From: Castanea sativa
Taxonomy: Eukaryota; Streptophyta; Magnoliopsida; Fagales; Fagaceae
DNA length: 64,000 nt
Direction: 5' to 3'
NCBI RefSeq assembly: GCF_040712315.1
Contig: NC_134013.1
Location: 80,730,001-80,794,000, forward strand
Part shown: positions 1-11,266 of the stretch, piece by piece
Layout of the letters: every line of letters begins with the position of its first letter
Position numbering within the stretch: the first letter of the stretch is position 1
Notes under the pieces: generated by a model
The model's database searches: none
Told to the model about the DNA's origin: nothing
Seen by the model: only the letters and a program-made list of their open reading frames with translations
Program-made: the position numbers and the translations under genes

Positions 1-346
1 CTGGTAATGAAGTCTCTATCTGTTTCTAAGCTAACTAATGAAATACAGGAAAAATCAGGTCTTGATGGCCTACCAAGTTATTAGGACAAAAATCATTTAA
101 GAAGCCGGTTGCTTTACGGCTACGGAAGAAATTTTTACACCATCTCACTTATATTTAAGCCCACCACAACAATATAGAGAAGGTTTGAAAATGATGTGAA
201 CTATATCCGGTGCTCATAGACTTATTACTAAACAAAAGGACAATAATCAAAGCTCATGTGTGGTGCCTTTGGGTGCAATTTTGTAACGAGTGGCTAGGAG
301 GAGAGAAAGATTTCAACATGATTATTTGAATGATGGGGAAGCCATT
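1..346 (-). other. Intron 1 of GH18 copy A, left part
   Basis: No coding sequence is seen. By eye this stretch aligns with about 41950-42387, which lies in intron 1 of copy B between its GH18 exon and its transmembrane exon. The segment is therefore the intron of copy A and continues off the left edge. The alignment resumes at 8571 after the Copia insertion. Confidence 0.65.
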
Positions 347-351
347 GACAT

Positions 352-1198
352 TGTTAGGTTCTAAGTATTTAGTCATAAATGTTTAGGTTCTAAATATGTT
401 GTATGTTGACAAACCGAGAACAAAAACTTGTCTAGGATTAGATCTTAGTGTCTTTGAAGTGTTTTAGACATTGCTCAAGTTAATATAAGTCAAGATTCAA
501 AAACACACAAGCTGCTAAAAGAAAAATTCAAAATCTGTCAAGCTTGACTGATCGAGAGAAGCCTTTGATTGATCGAACTGCGAATTTGCAGAATTTTAAA
601 TAAAGCCTAACAGCCCGCGAAACATTTAGGATTTGAGTCCAACACTACTAGGTATAAAAGGAAAACCCTAAAACACGTTTTTCAAGTCTTAAGAGTTACT
701 CTTGTGAGATCTGTAAGGTTTTGTACCTTCCAACTCTATCAAGCACCCATTGAAGATCAAATCTATATTGCTAGTACTGGTGGAGTAAAGTTGCAACCAA
801 GCCTTCAGCTATCAAGTGTACTGAAGAACAAGACATGAATTGGTGGTTTATGAAAGAGAGCAGATCCAAATTAAAGAAGTTTGAGAAGTTCAAAGCCCAG
901 TTTAGTAATTGTGTTAGATTTACTATGAATTGGTATTGTTAATTGTAAATCTCAATTTGATATAGTGGATTGTTCTCTTGGGATAGTTCCCCCTAAGTTT
1001 TTTACCTTGAAACGAGTAGTTTCATTGGTTTTCCTAGGTTTTCATATTATTGTTTTCATATCATTGTTTTATTTACTTTTCTGTTGTGCATGATATGTTT
1101 GATTATTGTATAACCTAGGACTGCATAATTAACCTAATAACTACTTGGCTAATCAATTAGGTTAAATATATTGTGTTTTCTAGGGATCTAAAACTTCA
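352..1198 (+). repeat. 5' LTR of the Copia-type element
   Basis: 847 bp, starting tgttaggttc and ending aaacttca, directly before the primer-binding site. A TATA-like tataaaagg near 653 is a plausible promoter. It matches the interrupted 3' LTR along its full length. Confidence 0.9.
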
Positions 1199-1200
1199 AG

Positions 1201-1212
1201 TGGTATCAGAGC
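1201..1212 (+). promoter_or_regulatory. Primer-binding site (initiator tRNA-Met)
   Basis: tggtatcagagc lies two bases after the 5' LTR. This is the standard plant Copia primer-binding site, complementary to the 3' end of initiator tRNA-Met, where minus-strand cDNA synthesis would start. Confidence 0.9.
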
Positions 1213-1253
1213 GAGTAAGCTCTTGATTATGTAGTCTTACCTAGAGTTGATCC

Positions 1254-2920
1254 TTGACCATTGTTGTCATGGATCGTGGTCACTCACTAATGATCCATCC
1301 CTACTTTGATGGAAATAATTATGCATATTGGAAGGTGAGGATGAAAGCCTTCTTGAAATCTCAAGATGAGAAAGTTTGGTTGTTTGTGGAAACTGGTTGG
1401 GAAAAACCTACCACTCTTGTGGCTCAATGGACTGATGCCCAAAAGGAAGCAGCTAGCTAGCTTTAATAGCAAGGCCATGAATGTGGTATTCAATGCTGCT
1501 TCCCTAGAAGAATTCAAAAAGATATCTAATGTAGAGTTAGCACACATTGCATGGAATATCTTACAAACTGTGCATAAAGGAGCTATGAAAATAAATAAAT
1601 TGCAATAGTTAACTTCTAGGATTGAGAGTATCAAAATGGCAGAAGATGAGACCTTTGATGCGTTTTATGCTAAACTCAATGACATAGTAAACTCTGCTTT
1701 TAACTTGGATGAAGTTTATGAGGAACCTAAGATAGTTAGAAAAATCTTAAGATCCTTAACTGAAGAATTTAGGCCCCAAGCCACTGCCATTAATGAGAGC
1801 AAGGATGTGTACACAATCCCTGTAGATGAACTAGTTGGATCCCTTCAAACTTATGAGTCTTACCTAAGACCAGCAAGTCCAAATCTATGGCCTTGAAATT
1901 AGTAGATGATGTTAATGAGAATGTGTTTGATGATGAGATTTCTTCTATTGAAATTGCTTATCTTGCCAAACAATTAAGAAACATTTTTAAAAATAATAAT
2001 AAAAGGGCCAAAAACAAAAACTTTGCTGACCATAAGAATGTGAGGAAGAATGAACAACCTAAAGGTAATCCATCTGAAAAACCTAACTTTAACAAAGACA
2101 AGGTTGTTCAATCTTCAAGCAACTCTTTAGGCCAACAATGTTTTGGATGTCAAGGTTATGGACATGTTAAAGCTGAATGTCCTACATACTTAAGGTCTAA
2201 GGGTAAAGCTATGGTTGTCACTCTTAGTAATGATGAGTGATCTAATTATGAGTCAGATATTGATCAAGAAGGTAAGTTCATGGCCTGCACTGCTATTGCT
2301 GTAGTAGATGAATCTGTTGAGTAAAATGTTTAGAGTCCTGATGAGGAATTCTTTGAGAATGCTAACTTGCAAGAAACTTACAATAAGCTATGCTAGATTG
2401 TAGCAAAAGATGCCACGAATGTTGATCTTTCTTTGAAAAAGATAGATACTCTAGAACTTGAAAAGAAAAACCTTTTGGTCATATTGTTTGATGCAAATGA
2501 ATTGATTAATGTTGTTAAGATTGAGAACATGACTTTGACTAAAAAGGGGCTAGAAACTGAATTGAATGTTTCTAGAGAACAACTTGGTAAGACTTCTAGT
2601 TCTAAGCTTGATAACATGTTAAGGGTCCAAAAATCATCATTTGATAAGTCTGGATTAGGATATGTTAAGAGTGGTTCTTCTTCTATGTTGACTCAAACTA
2701 AGTTTGTTCCTCCAGTGTCTGTGCCTAAATTGGAAATAAGGGTTGAAAAGGAAGAAATTATAGTCACTAGGAAAATCAGGGTAGATTTAAGTGACACCAA
2801 ACCTAAGCAGCCTGCTTATCCTATAGCTAAGAAACAACACAAGCCTCAATGGGTTTGCCATTTTTTGTGGCGGAGCTAGGCATACTCGCCCTAACTGCTT
2901 CAAGTTTCATGCTAGCAAAT
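1254..2920 (+). pseudogene. Decayed gag with two zinc knuckles
   Basis: The start reads MIHPYFDGNNYAYWKVRM, typical of UBN2/DUF4219-type Copia gag. The frame is broken by a shift near 1455 and by stops near 1606, 1895, 2238 and 2320, but conserved segments continue: KIVRKILRSL and VDELVGSLQTYE (1730-1860), a CCHC knuckle CFGCQGYGHVKAEC (2139-2180), a charged helical stretch (2430-2620), and a second knuckle HFCGGARHTRPNC after a frameshift near 2860-2900. Gag would coat the element's RNA. No protease or polymerase follows, so the element relied on proteins supplied in trans. Confidence 0.85.
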
Positions 2921-5230
2921 AAGCAACTAAACAAAAAGTGTCTGTGCCAAAAGCACAAGACCCAATGATACTTATTCATGAGTTGGTAAAAGCTCTTGGC
3001 CTTTATTCCAATTCTCGAGTTGATCATCAATCTCATCTATCTAAGAACTCCAATTTCAAGCTTGCATCTAAGAAGATGTGGATGCAAAAGACTCATCATA
3101 AATGAGCCTGTTTGACATGGTCCTCGTGCTTCGTTTCTTGATTCTTTGGACAAATTTTTTTGTTTAGGATTTATTTTCAGCATTTCATTCTAGGATTGAT
3201 TAGGATGTTTTTAAGTTTTTTTTTTTTTTTTAAAATTAATAAAAAAAAAACAATTGTATTGCACACCATTTAGTGTGTGATCAAGGTTGGCCAATGAAAT
3301 TTTGCATTCATGACTGTGTACCTTATTCAGCTTTGATAAACTTTGTTTTTCACTTCACTAGTTTATGATGCTTTACCCTTGATTGTGTGATTTGTATTTA
3401 GTCTTTAATCAAACGATCTTGATTTTGATGTCACATATTTTGGTTGTAAGTACTAAAAAATCCTAGGAAAAAGACATAAATAACTATCTTACTACTATTA
3501 CTCACCAATCATAAACATCTGTGTGCAAATCATAAACATCTATGTGCAAATCATAAAAACTGTGCTTCATAAAGTGTAGCACTTACACAACAAGAAAAAG
3601 GTGTTTGTAAATATAAAAGGTATTTTCTTTTCTTTCTCTTATATACTCGTGCATGATATGCTAAATTATGCATGAAAGAAAAATGAAAAAAATAATGTGA
3701 TCAAAAGAAAAAGAAAAAGCAAAAAGAATCAGAACTCTTTTAAAATATGATTGCAAGCATGTTTTAGGAGATGTGAGAGTTATAGGATGTAACTCTTTAG
3801 GTGATAGTCGCTTTCAAACCAATGTGATTGATGATATAGAAAAATTTGAGTAAATTCTATCTACATATCACCTATTTAGTGTTTTGTACACTTACTAGTT
3901 GCACACACTACATGCAAATCATTGCTAAATCATGTACATGAGATTGTGTGTATTGTCTAATTTGGCCATCTTTAATTGCATATGAGGTGATGTATAATAA
4001 AACTTTCTTGAATTTGGGTGGAATTTGATGAAAAATGGTTTAAAAGTTTTAAATCAAGTGATTTTTACTTCTTGTTTGATTTTAAGTTTAAGAACTTAAG
4101 TGTAAAATGATTTTGAAACTTTCTAGACGTGTTCATGTGCATTTCATGTCATAAAAACTATTTTTGAGTTGGTTTTTTGCAAAATTTCTAAATTTTTCAA
4201 AATTCAAAAATTTTCACTGGTTCGCTTATTCGATTGATTGAAAATTCCATGTCCGGTTATTCGATTAATGCTCAATTCCTCTCAACCAATCGAAATTCAA
4301 AATTTTCAAATTTTAAATGCTTTTGACAGATCAGTTTTTTTCCTATCTCACCATTTTTCTTCAACTACTCTCAATCCCTTTCATAAAAAAAAAATAATAA
4401 AAAAAAAATTGTATTGAAAATTCCTAATTTGCCTATTCAATTGATGCTCGATTCCTCTCGACCGATTGAAATTCGAAGTTTTTGAATTTTAAAGGCTTTT
4501 GACAGATCAGTTTTTGTCCTATCTCACCATTTTTCTTCGACTCTTCTTGATCCCTCTTAGAACATAATTTTTTTTTTTGTCTTTTTCCAAGTCAAAGCTT
4601 TAAGGTTTTCTTCTACATCATTGGTGAGACTCTCTTACCCTTTTTTTTTATTATCAAATTATAACATAACATGCATGAATCATTCAAATTTCTTAAAATT
4701 TTTGGACTTAGAAAATTTGGGGGTTTTGATGTTTTTGGGTGTTTTGATTTGAAATGGTCAATGGGTTTTTGTCTACGCATGATATACACATGATTCTTAT
4801 GCCTGAATTTCAAAAAACAATTTCATGATTCTTGAAATTTTTTGAAATTAGGGTTCATGTGTTCTTGAGTAAATTGGAGATTTTGTTCAATTGGATAAAA
4901 TTGGGTAAAATTGATCTTTGTAGTTGATTGATTGAATGTTTATAACATGTTTTAAACCTGTTGTGATGATCAATTTATGTTTTTTTTTTTTTTTTTTTGA
5001 AAACTTAGGGGTTATGTTCTTCATAAATTGGGGATTTTTCATAAAACTTGATTTTCTTGATCAATTTTCAAATTCTTTGATTTTTAACACCTCAATGCAT
5101 TAGTTTCATGCATCATATGAGTATGTGCATCATGCATCATTTAGAATTTCAAGATTGCATCCCTATATCTTGTTTATTTCTCTAATGCAGACTCCCTTTG
5201 TGTTTTCTTGTATTTCTATTTCTACTCCTT
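2921..5230 (+). other. Non-coding interior of the Copia-type element
   Basis: No pol domain in any frame. It contains A/T runs, a short tandem repeat of about 21 bp near 3508-3560, and a degenerate duplication of about 130 bp (about 4250-4378 and 4428-4556, offset about 177) sharing the phrase gacagatcagttttt. Confidence 0.6.
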
Positions 5231-5240
5231 AGAACTTAGA

Positions 5241-6235
5241 CATGGCTCCTAGATTTAAGGGTTAGTTGCCCATTTGTACAAACTTAGTGTCTCCCCCTGT
5301 GGCCATAATTAGAAAGTTCTACTTTAACCTGTTTATCCACTCTGGCTGCAACCAATGGTAACTTCTTGACTACTTGGATTAGGGGTGATGAGTATCAAAT
5401 CACTAAGAAAGTAGTAGCTGTTGCTCTCACTATTCCTTTTATACGTCACCCTACTTATCCATACATTGATCCCCCATGTCTTAGTGATTTTATGTCACTT
5501 TTGTGTGGCAAACCAATGACATGGGAAGATAAGCCTTGACTTGAGTCTAGTAAACACACTGAGGGAAACTATCTTTTGTTTAGGATTGCATGTCTTAGTA
5601 TCTTTCATATCTCTTACATACATACGATTCCTGTTAATTGTTGTATATTCTTGTATGCCCTTGTCATTGGTGCTTCCATGTGTCTCCATTCTCTTTTCAT
5701 CCAAACCATTGTAGATGTCAACAGAAACACTTCCAAGAAATAGTATCTCTTCTTCCTTGTTTCAATCTTTAGGATCTTAGAACATCCAAGATTTGTGTGT
5801 ACCTCCTCTTCTGAGCTTGGCCATCAGATAGCACCTATTGGAGCAACCTTTCTAAAGCAAAGTAGAGCTCAAAAGAAGACCCTAGCAACAAGCAAGGGAA
5901 AGGGAAAGCGACAAAGAGTGGATCCTCCCCAAGGAGATGTACAAATTGATCCTTCTGTGGATCCTACTATTGAGGCCAAAGATAGGGATGAGGATACTCC
6001 TACTAGTACTTCTAGAGCTGCACCAACCCTCCGCTCAATGCTAGAGAGAGTGCTAGAGACTCAGTCGTACACGACACCATTATATAAACCTTTATGATGA
6101 CTTAGGTAGCCCATGGACAGCTTTTGGAATCACTGATTATAGATGTTGCTACTTTGGGAGTTAAGTTCAATGAGTATAGGAGTTCTTTTCCTCCACCTCT
6201 ACCCTCGGATGATTGAGATGATTGCCTTTGGCAAT
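5241..6235 (+). pseudogene. Second ORF: decayed 'putative plant transposon protein' domain
   Basis: Reading from the ATG at 5241 and tolerating stops, the sequence gives phrases typical of the poorly characterised 'putative plant transposon protein' family: FYFNLFIHSG, TWIRGDEYQITKKVVA, HPTYPYIDPPCLSDFMSLLC, a region of the type LLFRIACLSIFHISY, then GHQIAPIGATFLKQ followed by a basic KGKGKRQR stretch and an acidic Pro/Thr-rich tail. Stops occur near 5262, 5539 and 5742, and there is a short frameshift near 5350. The C-terminal part (5795-6097) is still open. The function of this family is unknown. The identification is from memory of the family, not from a search. Confidence 0.6.
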
Positions 6236-6690
6236 ACGTAACAAAAAGGGGAAGTAGAATAGGTAGGGGGAGAGTTCTTGTACTTAAGGGGAGTATTTGT
6301 TTTTAAGGGGAGTTTGTTTAGTTTGTCTAGTTTTGGTTAGCTTTGTTTAGCCTTTTCTTTATCATTTATTGTTTTTATTATTTTTTTGTGTATTGACTTG
6401 TTTCACAAACTTGATGCTTTATGAGATATCTTGGTTTTCATTGGTTTCCTTGTTATATTTTTGTTTTGTGATTCAAAGTTAAGTTTATACTATATTTTCC
6501 ACACATGCCTTTATGGTTTGTTTTCAATATTTTAGGAATTTATAGGTTAATTCTTTCATGATGCTTTTTCCTATTATTGCAATTTATAGATAGTAGATTG
6601 TAATTGAATTGTATTGGGAAAATTTCTTGTAATTGGGTTAGTTCTTGAGTTGAGCAATACATTTTGCATATAAGTTTTGTCATGGATTGC

Positions 6691-6703
6691 CAAAGGGAGA
6701 GAT
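6691..6703 (+). promoter_or_regulatory. Polypurine tract
   Basis: caaagggagagat directly precedes the 3' LTR. It would prime plus-strand cDNA synthesis. Confidence 0.8.
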
Positions 6704-8563
6704 TGTTAGATTCTAAATATTTAGTCATAAATGTTTAGGTTCTAAATGTGTTGTATGTTGGCAAACCGAGAATAAAAACTTGTCTAGGATTAGATCTTAG
6801 TGTCTTTGTATTGTTTTAGACATTGCTTAAGTTGATACAAGTCAAGATTCAAGAATGTACAAGCTACAAAAAGAAGAATTCAAAATTTTTCAAGCTCAAC
6901 TGATCGAGAGAAACCTTTGATCGATCGACTTACGAATCTGTAGAATTTTATATAAAGCCCAACAACTTGCGAAATGTTTAGGGTTTGAGTCAAAAACTGC
7001 CAAGTATAAAAGGAAAACCCTAACACATGTTTTTCAAGTCTTGAGCATTACTCTTGTGTGATTTGTGAGGTTTTGTATCTTTTAACTCTATCAAGCACCT
7101 GATAGGCCAAAAACGTATTAACCTATTGTGATGGATTAATTAATTAATTAGTCAAGTTCAATTAATTAACCAATTTAACATGCAAAGCGTGGTAGCACAA
7201 ACAAATCACCAATTAAAATAAGTATGCAGCGAAAAATAAATGACACGGTGATTTATTTACGAATGGGGAAAACCTACACGACAAAAACCCCACCGGGTGA
7301 ATTTAAGGTCACCACTCCCGAAACTCCACTATTATCACAACAAGCGGTTACAAGTAAAGGAATCCCAAGTACCTTACCAACCTACAGTTGAACTCTTACC
7401 CCAATGCCCAATTGGACTTATTCTGTAGTGACAATTTCTACTTTCGATGCACGGCTCCCAAGTACGTGACTAACTAATTGCGCAGATTCCAATACGCGAC
7501 TTCAATCACCAACTAGAGAAGATTGTTGGCTGCAAAGTTCTTCAATTCATCCACACGATGAAGATCAAGAAGATGCTTGGTTAGAAAACCCTACGGTGCA
7601 AAGACACAGCAACTTCTTCACAAGAGAGATGAACTAGGGCAAGAGCTTTGTCTCAAGTTACAATTTGCATGAATAGGAATTTCTCAATGCTTGTGCAACT
7701 TGGCACACTTTGATGACCCTTAAAATAATCCTTTTATATGTCTAGGGTTAGAAGAAAAGAAGGCCTAAAGACACATCCACAGATTGGAATCAAAACAGAA
7801 CTCAGAATCTGTTTTTCTTAAATCTCGACAGCTAAAGGTGTCAAGGTGCTGTCGAGTAGCTGTCAAGCCTCGGGGCCAAAACAGCTTCTTAAAGCTCGAT
7901 AGATGCAGCTATCGAGCTTTAACAAAGAGCACTTCTAAGCTTGTTTCTTGGACAGACTTGATGACTTCAACACTTGATCTTGAAACACAGTTTCTTAAAG
8001 TATAAAACTCATCCTAATTCTACCCAATTACAAATAAAGTACATTTTGAAAAAGGATTAGCCAATTACATAAATAATGAATGACATATATTCTAAACAAG
8101 TGAAACACATATGTCCTAACAGCACCTACCAGAGATCAAATCCATATTGCTAGTACTAGTGGAGTAAAGTTGCAACCAAGCCTTCAACTATCAAGTGTAC
8201 TAAAGAATAAGGCATGAATTGGTGGTTCATGTGAGAGCAGATCTAGATCAAAGAAGTCTGAGAAGTTTAGAGCTTAGTTTGGTAACTATGTTAGATTTAC
8301 TATGAATTGGTATTCTTGACTATAAATCTCAATTTGATATAGTGAATTGTTCTCTTGGAATAGTTCCCCCCAGATTTTTTACCTTGAAACGAGTTGTTTC
8401 ATTGGTTTTCCTAGGTTATTATATCATTGTGTTATTTACTTTTCCGTTATGCATGATATGTTTGATTATTGTTTAACCTAGGACTACATTATTTAACCTA
8501 AATAACTACTTGGCTAATCAATTAAGTTAAACATTTTGTGTTTTCCAAGGGTTTAAAACTTTA
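6704..8563 (+). repeat. 3' LTR, interrupted by a solo LTR
   Basis: Matches the 847-bp 5' LTR in two blocks (6704-7099 and 8122-8563). The block between them is a separate 1022-bp insertion. The terminal dinucleotide appears as ta instead of ca. Confidence 0.85.
7100..8121. mobile_element. Solo LTR of another LTR retrotransposon
   Basis: 1022 bp beginning tgataggcc and ending gtcctaaca, so it has TG...CA ends with short inverted termini. It is flanked by a perfect 5-bp TSD gcacc (7095-7099 and 8122-8126). The other LTR of the host element has a single uninterrupted copy of the site, so boundaries are firm. No ORF, primer-binding site or polypurine tract is seen, as expected for recombination between two LTRs. 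The source family is not identified. Confidence 0.8.
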
Positions 8564-8570
8564 GAGACAT

Positions 8571-8750
8571 TTTTACAAGGCTTAGCCAAAATTTGGCATT
8601 ATAGCCCTATCAGTGCTCTGGATACAAAATCAGGCCTAATGAATCTTTTTTCCTCGATTAAACACATTGGGACATCCAAAATATTAGTCTCATAATTATT
8701 TTGGCTAATACGATCATATTTCAAGTCATAATGATACTATTTGAATTTGA
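8571..8750 (-). other. Intron 1 of GH18 copy A, middle part
   Basis: Aligns by eye with 42393-42570 in intron 1 of copy B, for example the shared phrase ttagccaaaattt and the shared cctcgattaaacaca. It is unique intron sequence between two transposon insertions. Confidence 0.6.
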
Positions 8751-9981
8751 TAGACATGGCAAAACGGGCCAAAATTTGCTAAGCCAACCCAAACCCGCCT
8801 TTTTTGAACCCATTCGAACTTGAATTTTTTAGCTTGAATAAAAAATGGACCAACCTGTGGCCCTCCCTTTTTTTTTACGGGTTAACCCAGTTCGACTTGA
8901 CTGACCCATGAATCGACCTAGTATTTTTTTTTTCTAAAAAATATTTAGACTAAATGCCAAGGTGCTAGGTGCATAGAGATAAAGCACTACACTAACAATA
9001 TTTAGCCATTTAGTAGCCACCAGCAGCAATGGCCTTACTCCCATTTATTAAAAAAAAAAGTTAATTAAAAGGAAAAAAAAAATACAAAAGGCAAAAGCAT
9101 CTGCAACTACACGTCTACACTACTAAACATCTAACACTAAGTTAAATACTAAGTAGTAGAGGAAAAAAAAATTCAAAAGACAAAAGAATTTACAACTACA
9201 CATCTATACTGCTAAATGTCTAACACGAAGTTAAATACTAAGTAGTAGAGGAAAAAAATACAAAAGGAAAAATCATTTACAACTACACATCTACACTACT
9301 AAATGCGTAACACTAAGTTAAATACTAAGAAGTAGAGTTAAATACTAGGACTAAGTTACTAACACTAAGTCTAAATAGCACAAAACAAAACTAAATTAAA
9401 AGAAAAGGTCCAAAAGCCCGTATCATCAGTGAATTTTGAATCTGAAGTGTGTAAACTTAAAATATATACTTTTTGTGCACCTTAAAATCTATCTCTCTCT
9501 CAAGTTGTAAATTTGTAATTATAAGCATTATGCATGTGAGTTATTAACATAGAAGATTTTGTTATTATGAGTGTAAAGAATTTTAGTCATATATGTACAA
9601 AACTATCAGAATTGGAAGGATATGGAAAATTTTATGTTTTTTTGGTTTGTTCATTTTTTCCCCCTTCACATTTATAATAGTAACACAAATAGTCTAATAA
9701 CAATAGGTGCCCACTTAACCAAAAAAACAATAAAAAAGGGTATTACGTACCATTTGTTTCCTTGATTGATTTGATTCATTCTCTCTAAAAATTTGGCATT
9801 TATTTGCTTTTTTCTTTTTTTTCCATGTGTAAATAGAGGTTGGTCCGAACATGCCCGACCCGCCCGCAACCTAATTGGCCCGACTCGTTTTCAACCCGTT
9901 TAAAACAATCCATTTTTAAACTCGACCCATTTGACTTGCAACCCAATTAACCCGATCCGATTCGACTGTTTGCCATGTCTA
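8751..9981. mobile_element. Non-autonomous hAT-like element in intron 1 of copy A
   Basis: Perfect 13-bp terminal inverted repeats: tagacatggcaaa at 8751-8763 and its complement at 9969-9981. The flanks gaatttga and ccatttga are consistent with a diverged 8-bp TSD. Subterminal regions are rich in short acccg and gggtt motifs on both sides, typical of hAT ends. Copy B has no counterpart at this point (near 42570). No transposase is seen. The interior holds three direct repeats of about 89 bp. Confidence 0.75.
9071..9336. repeat. Three tandem repeats of about 89 bp
   Basis: Units start at 9071, 9161 and 9250, each running from a gga-plus-A-run to aagtagtaga. They contain the shared phrase cactaagttaaatact. 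They lie inside the hAT-like element. Confidence 0.85.
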
Positions 9982-10075
9982 CCATTTGATTCTTTAAAAA
10001 TGTGGGCAATTTTTTTTTTTTTTTTTTGAGGAAACAAATATGTGGGCAATTAGATTAACTTTATGGCAAGAGAAA

Positions 10076-11209
10076 TTAATTTAAAGAAATAGAATACCAA
10101 GAGTGCAGCATCTCTTCCGTACCTGCTAAAGAAAGTGCCCAATTATCATCATATGGGATTTGCCACACAACGTAACCAAGTAGCTTCTTCTCTCTGGCAT
10201 AAGAAACCTTCATTCTGACAGCCTCAACATCATCAAAGCCAATCCAAGTCGATCCGACTGTGCAGTAATTTACTACATATGTAGCATTATACATTATAGC
10301 AGCCCCATAGCTCTGAACATAACTCTTGATTCGGTAATACCTGATGGCTCCACCACCTTTAATTGCAATGGCAGCAGGACCTGTTGCTGGAGCACCTATT
10401 CCGTTGTCACTAGGGCTCTTTAGCGTCCACGCATAGCCATAGAAAGGCAATCCCAAAACCAACTTGCTAGCAGACAAGCCTCTACCAGTCCATGCACCAA
10501 TACCATAATCCGTGTTAGCGTTACTCGATGGGTCATATAAGGCTGCAGAAGCACCGGTATAGTTTGACCATCCGGGCGCATGGTAGTCATAAGCATTAAC
10601 ATGGACCCAGTTCAAGTTACTCCGAATTGAGTCCACAGGGAAAGAAACTGAATTTAAATCTGGCGAGAAATGAACAGCAGCAGTCAAAATCAAGTCTTTC
10701 TGGCTAGAATTCTTTGCCTCAAAATTCACAGCCGCACGCCAATCTTGAAATAGCAATCCCATATTGGTCATGTCGGAGCTAGTGTTCGCCGAATTCCAAC
10801 CAAAGTCTAGGCCTTGAAAACCATAAAGCCTTGCTATCTTTATTGAAGAGTCTATGAAAGATTTTCTGTAAGAAGCCTTGCTGACCATATTTGAAAGGGT
10901 GGTGTGGTTTGCATCTGCACCACCAATGGAAAGAAGAGTGGTGACTGATGGATTCTTTTGTCTAACAGTGTCTGTGAAGGTGAAGAAGTATTGCTCATCA
11001 CTGGATGGTACAGAGAGCTCGTAGGAGGAAGAGTTTACATGAGCAAAAGCGCAAATAAGGTGAGTATAGAGGGCTGAGTTTATGTCTGAAATGGGAGACC
11101 CGGTGCCAGAGTACCAGTAACCTGATTTGATCCAAGTTTGGGCTTCTGAAGGCATCAATTCTGAATAGAGAAGGATATGGAAAAGGAGAATGACAATTTT
11201 GGACATCAT
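10076..11209 (-). CDS. Class V chitinase-like GH18 protein, copy A; probably exon 1 of a chitinase-receptor-like kinase
   Basis: Intact reading frame. The methionine at 11209 is preferred over the upstream one at 11266 because it directly precedes a signal peptide (MMSKIVILLFHILLYSEL, cut near SEAQ-TW), giving 377 aa, the usual size for plant class V GH18 proteins. The barrel core is clear: SGYWYSG, ALYTHLICAFA, LLSIGG, GFQGLDFGWNS, NWVHVNAYDYH, LVLGLPFYGYAW, WIGFDDVEAVRMK and LLGYVVWQI. The GH18 active-site motif DxxDxDxE reads Q132-D135-G137-N139, so the catalytic Glu and two Asp are lost and hydrolysis is not expected; carbohydrate binding is possible. In copy B, gcag|gt at the end of this domain is a splice donor leading to a transmembrane and kinase part. 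Copy A keeps it (exon would end at 10123), so the stop at 10076 may lie in an intron. The remaining exons would be left of the window. Confidence 0.85.
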   Translation of the reverse strand: MMSKIVILLFHILLYSELMPSEAQTWIKSGYWYSGTGSPISDINSALYTHLICAFAHVNSSSYELSVPSSDEQYFFTFTDTVRQKNPSVTTLLSIGGADANHTTLSNMVSKASYRKSFIDSSIKIARLYGFQGLDFGWNSANTSSDMTNMGLLFQDWRAAVNFEAKNSSQKDLILTAAVHFSPDLNSVSFPVDSIRSNLNWVHVNAYDYHAPGWSNYTGASAALYDPSSNANTDYGIGAWTGRGLSASKLVLGLPFYGYAWTLKSPSDNGIGAPATGPAAIAIKGGGAIRYYRIKSYVQSYGAAIMYNATYVVNYCTVGSTWIGFDDVEAVRMKVSYAREKKLLGYVVWQIPYDDNWALSLAGTEEMLHSWYSISLN

Positions 11210-11266
11210 TCGTGTGGGTACTTGATTCTCAGGAGCAATTATAAGGTGCATATAGAAAGTCACCAA

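Larger units (their letters stand above)
352..8563 (+). mobile_element. Non-autonomous Copia-type LTR retrotransposon, gag without pol
   Basis: Two LTRs (352-1198 and 6704-8563) bound an internal region with a primer-binding site, a decayed gag, no recognisable protease, integrase, reverse transcriptase or RNase H, a second decayed ORF and a polypurine tract. The 5-bp sequence gacat precedes the element (347-351) and recurs at 8566-8570, two bases past the LTR end. The paralogous intron at 42388-42392 has a single gacat in the same context, which gives an empty site. The LTRs differ at about one base in ten over the first 230 bp (by eye), so the insertion is old. It lies in intron 1 of GH18 copy A. 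Confidence 0.9.
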
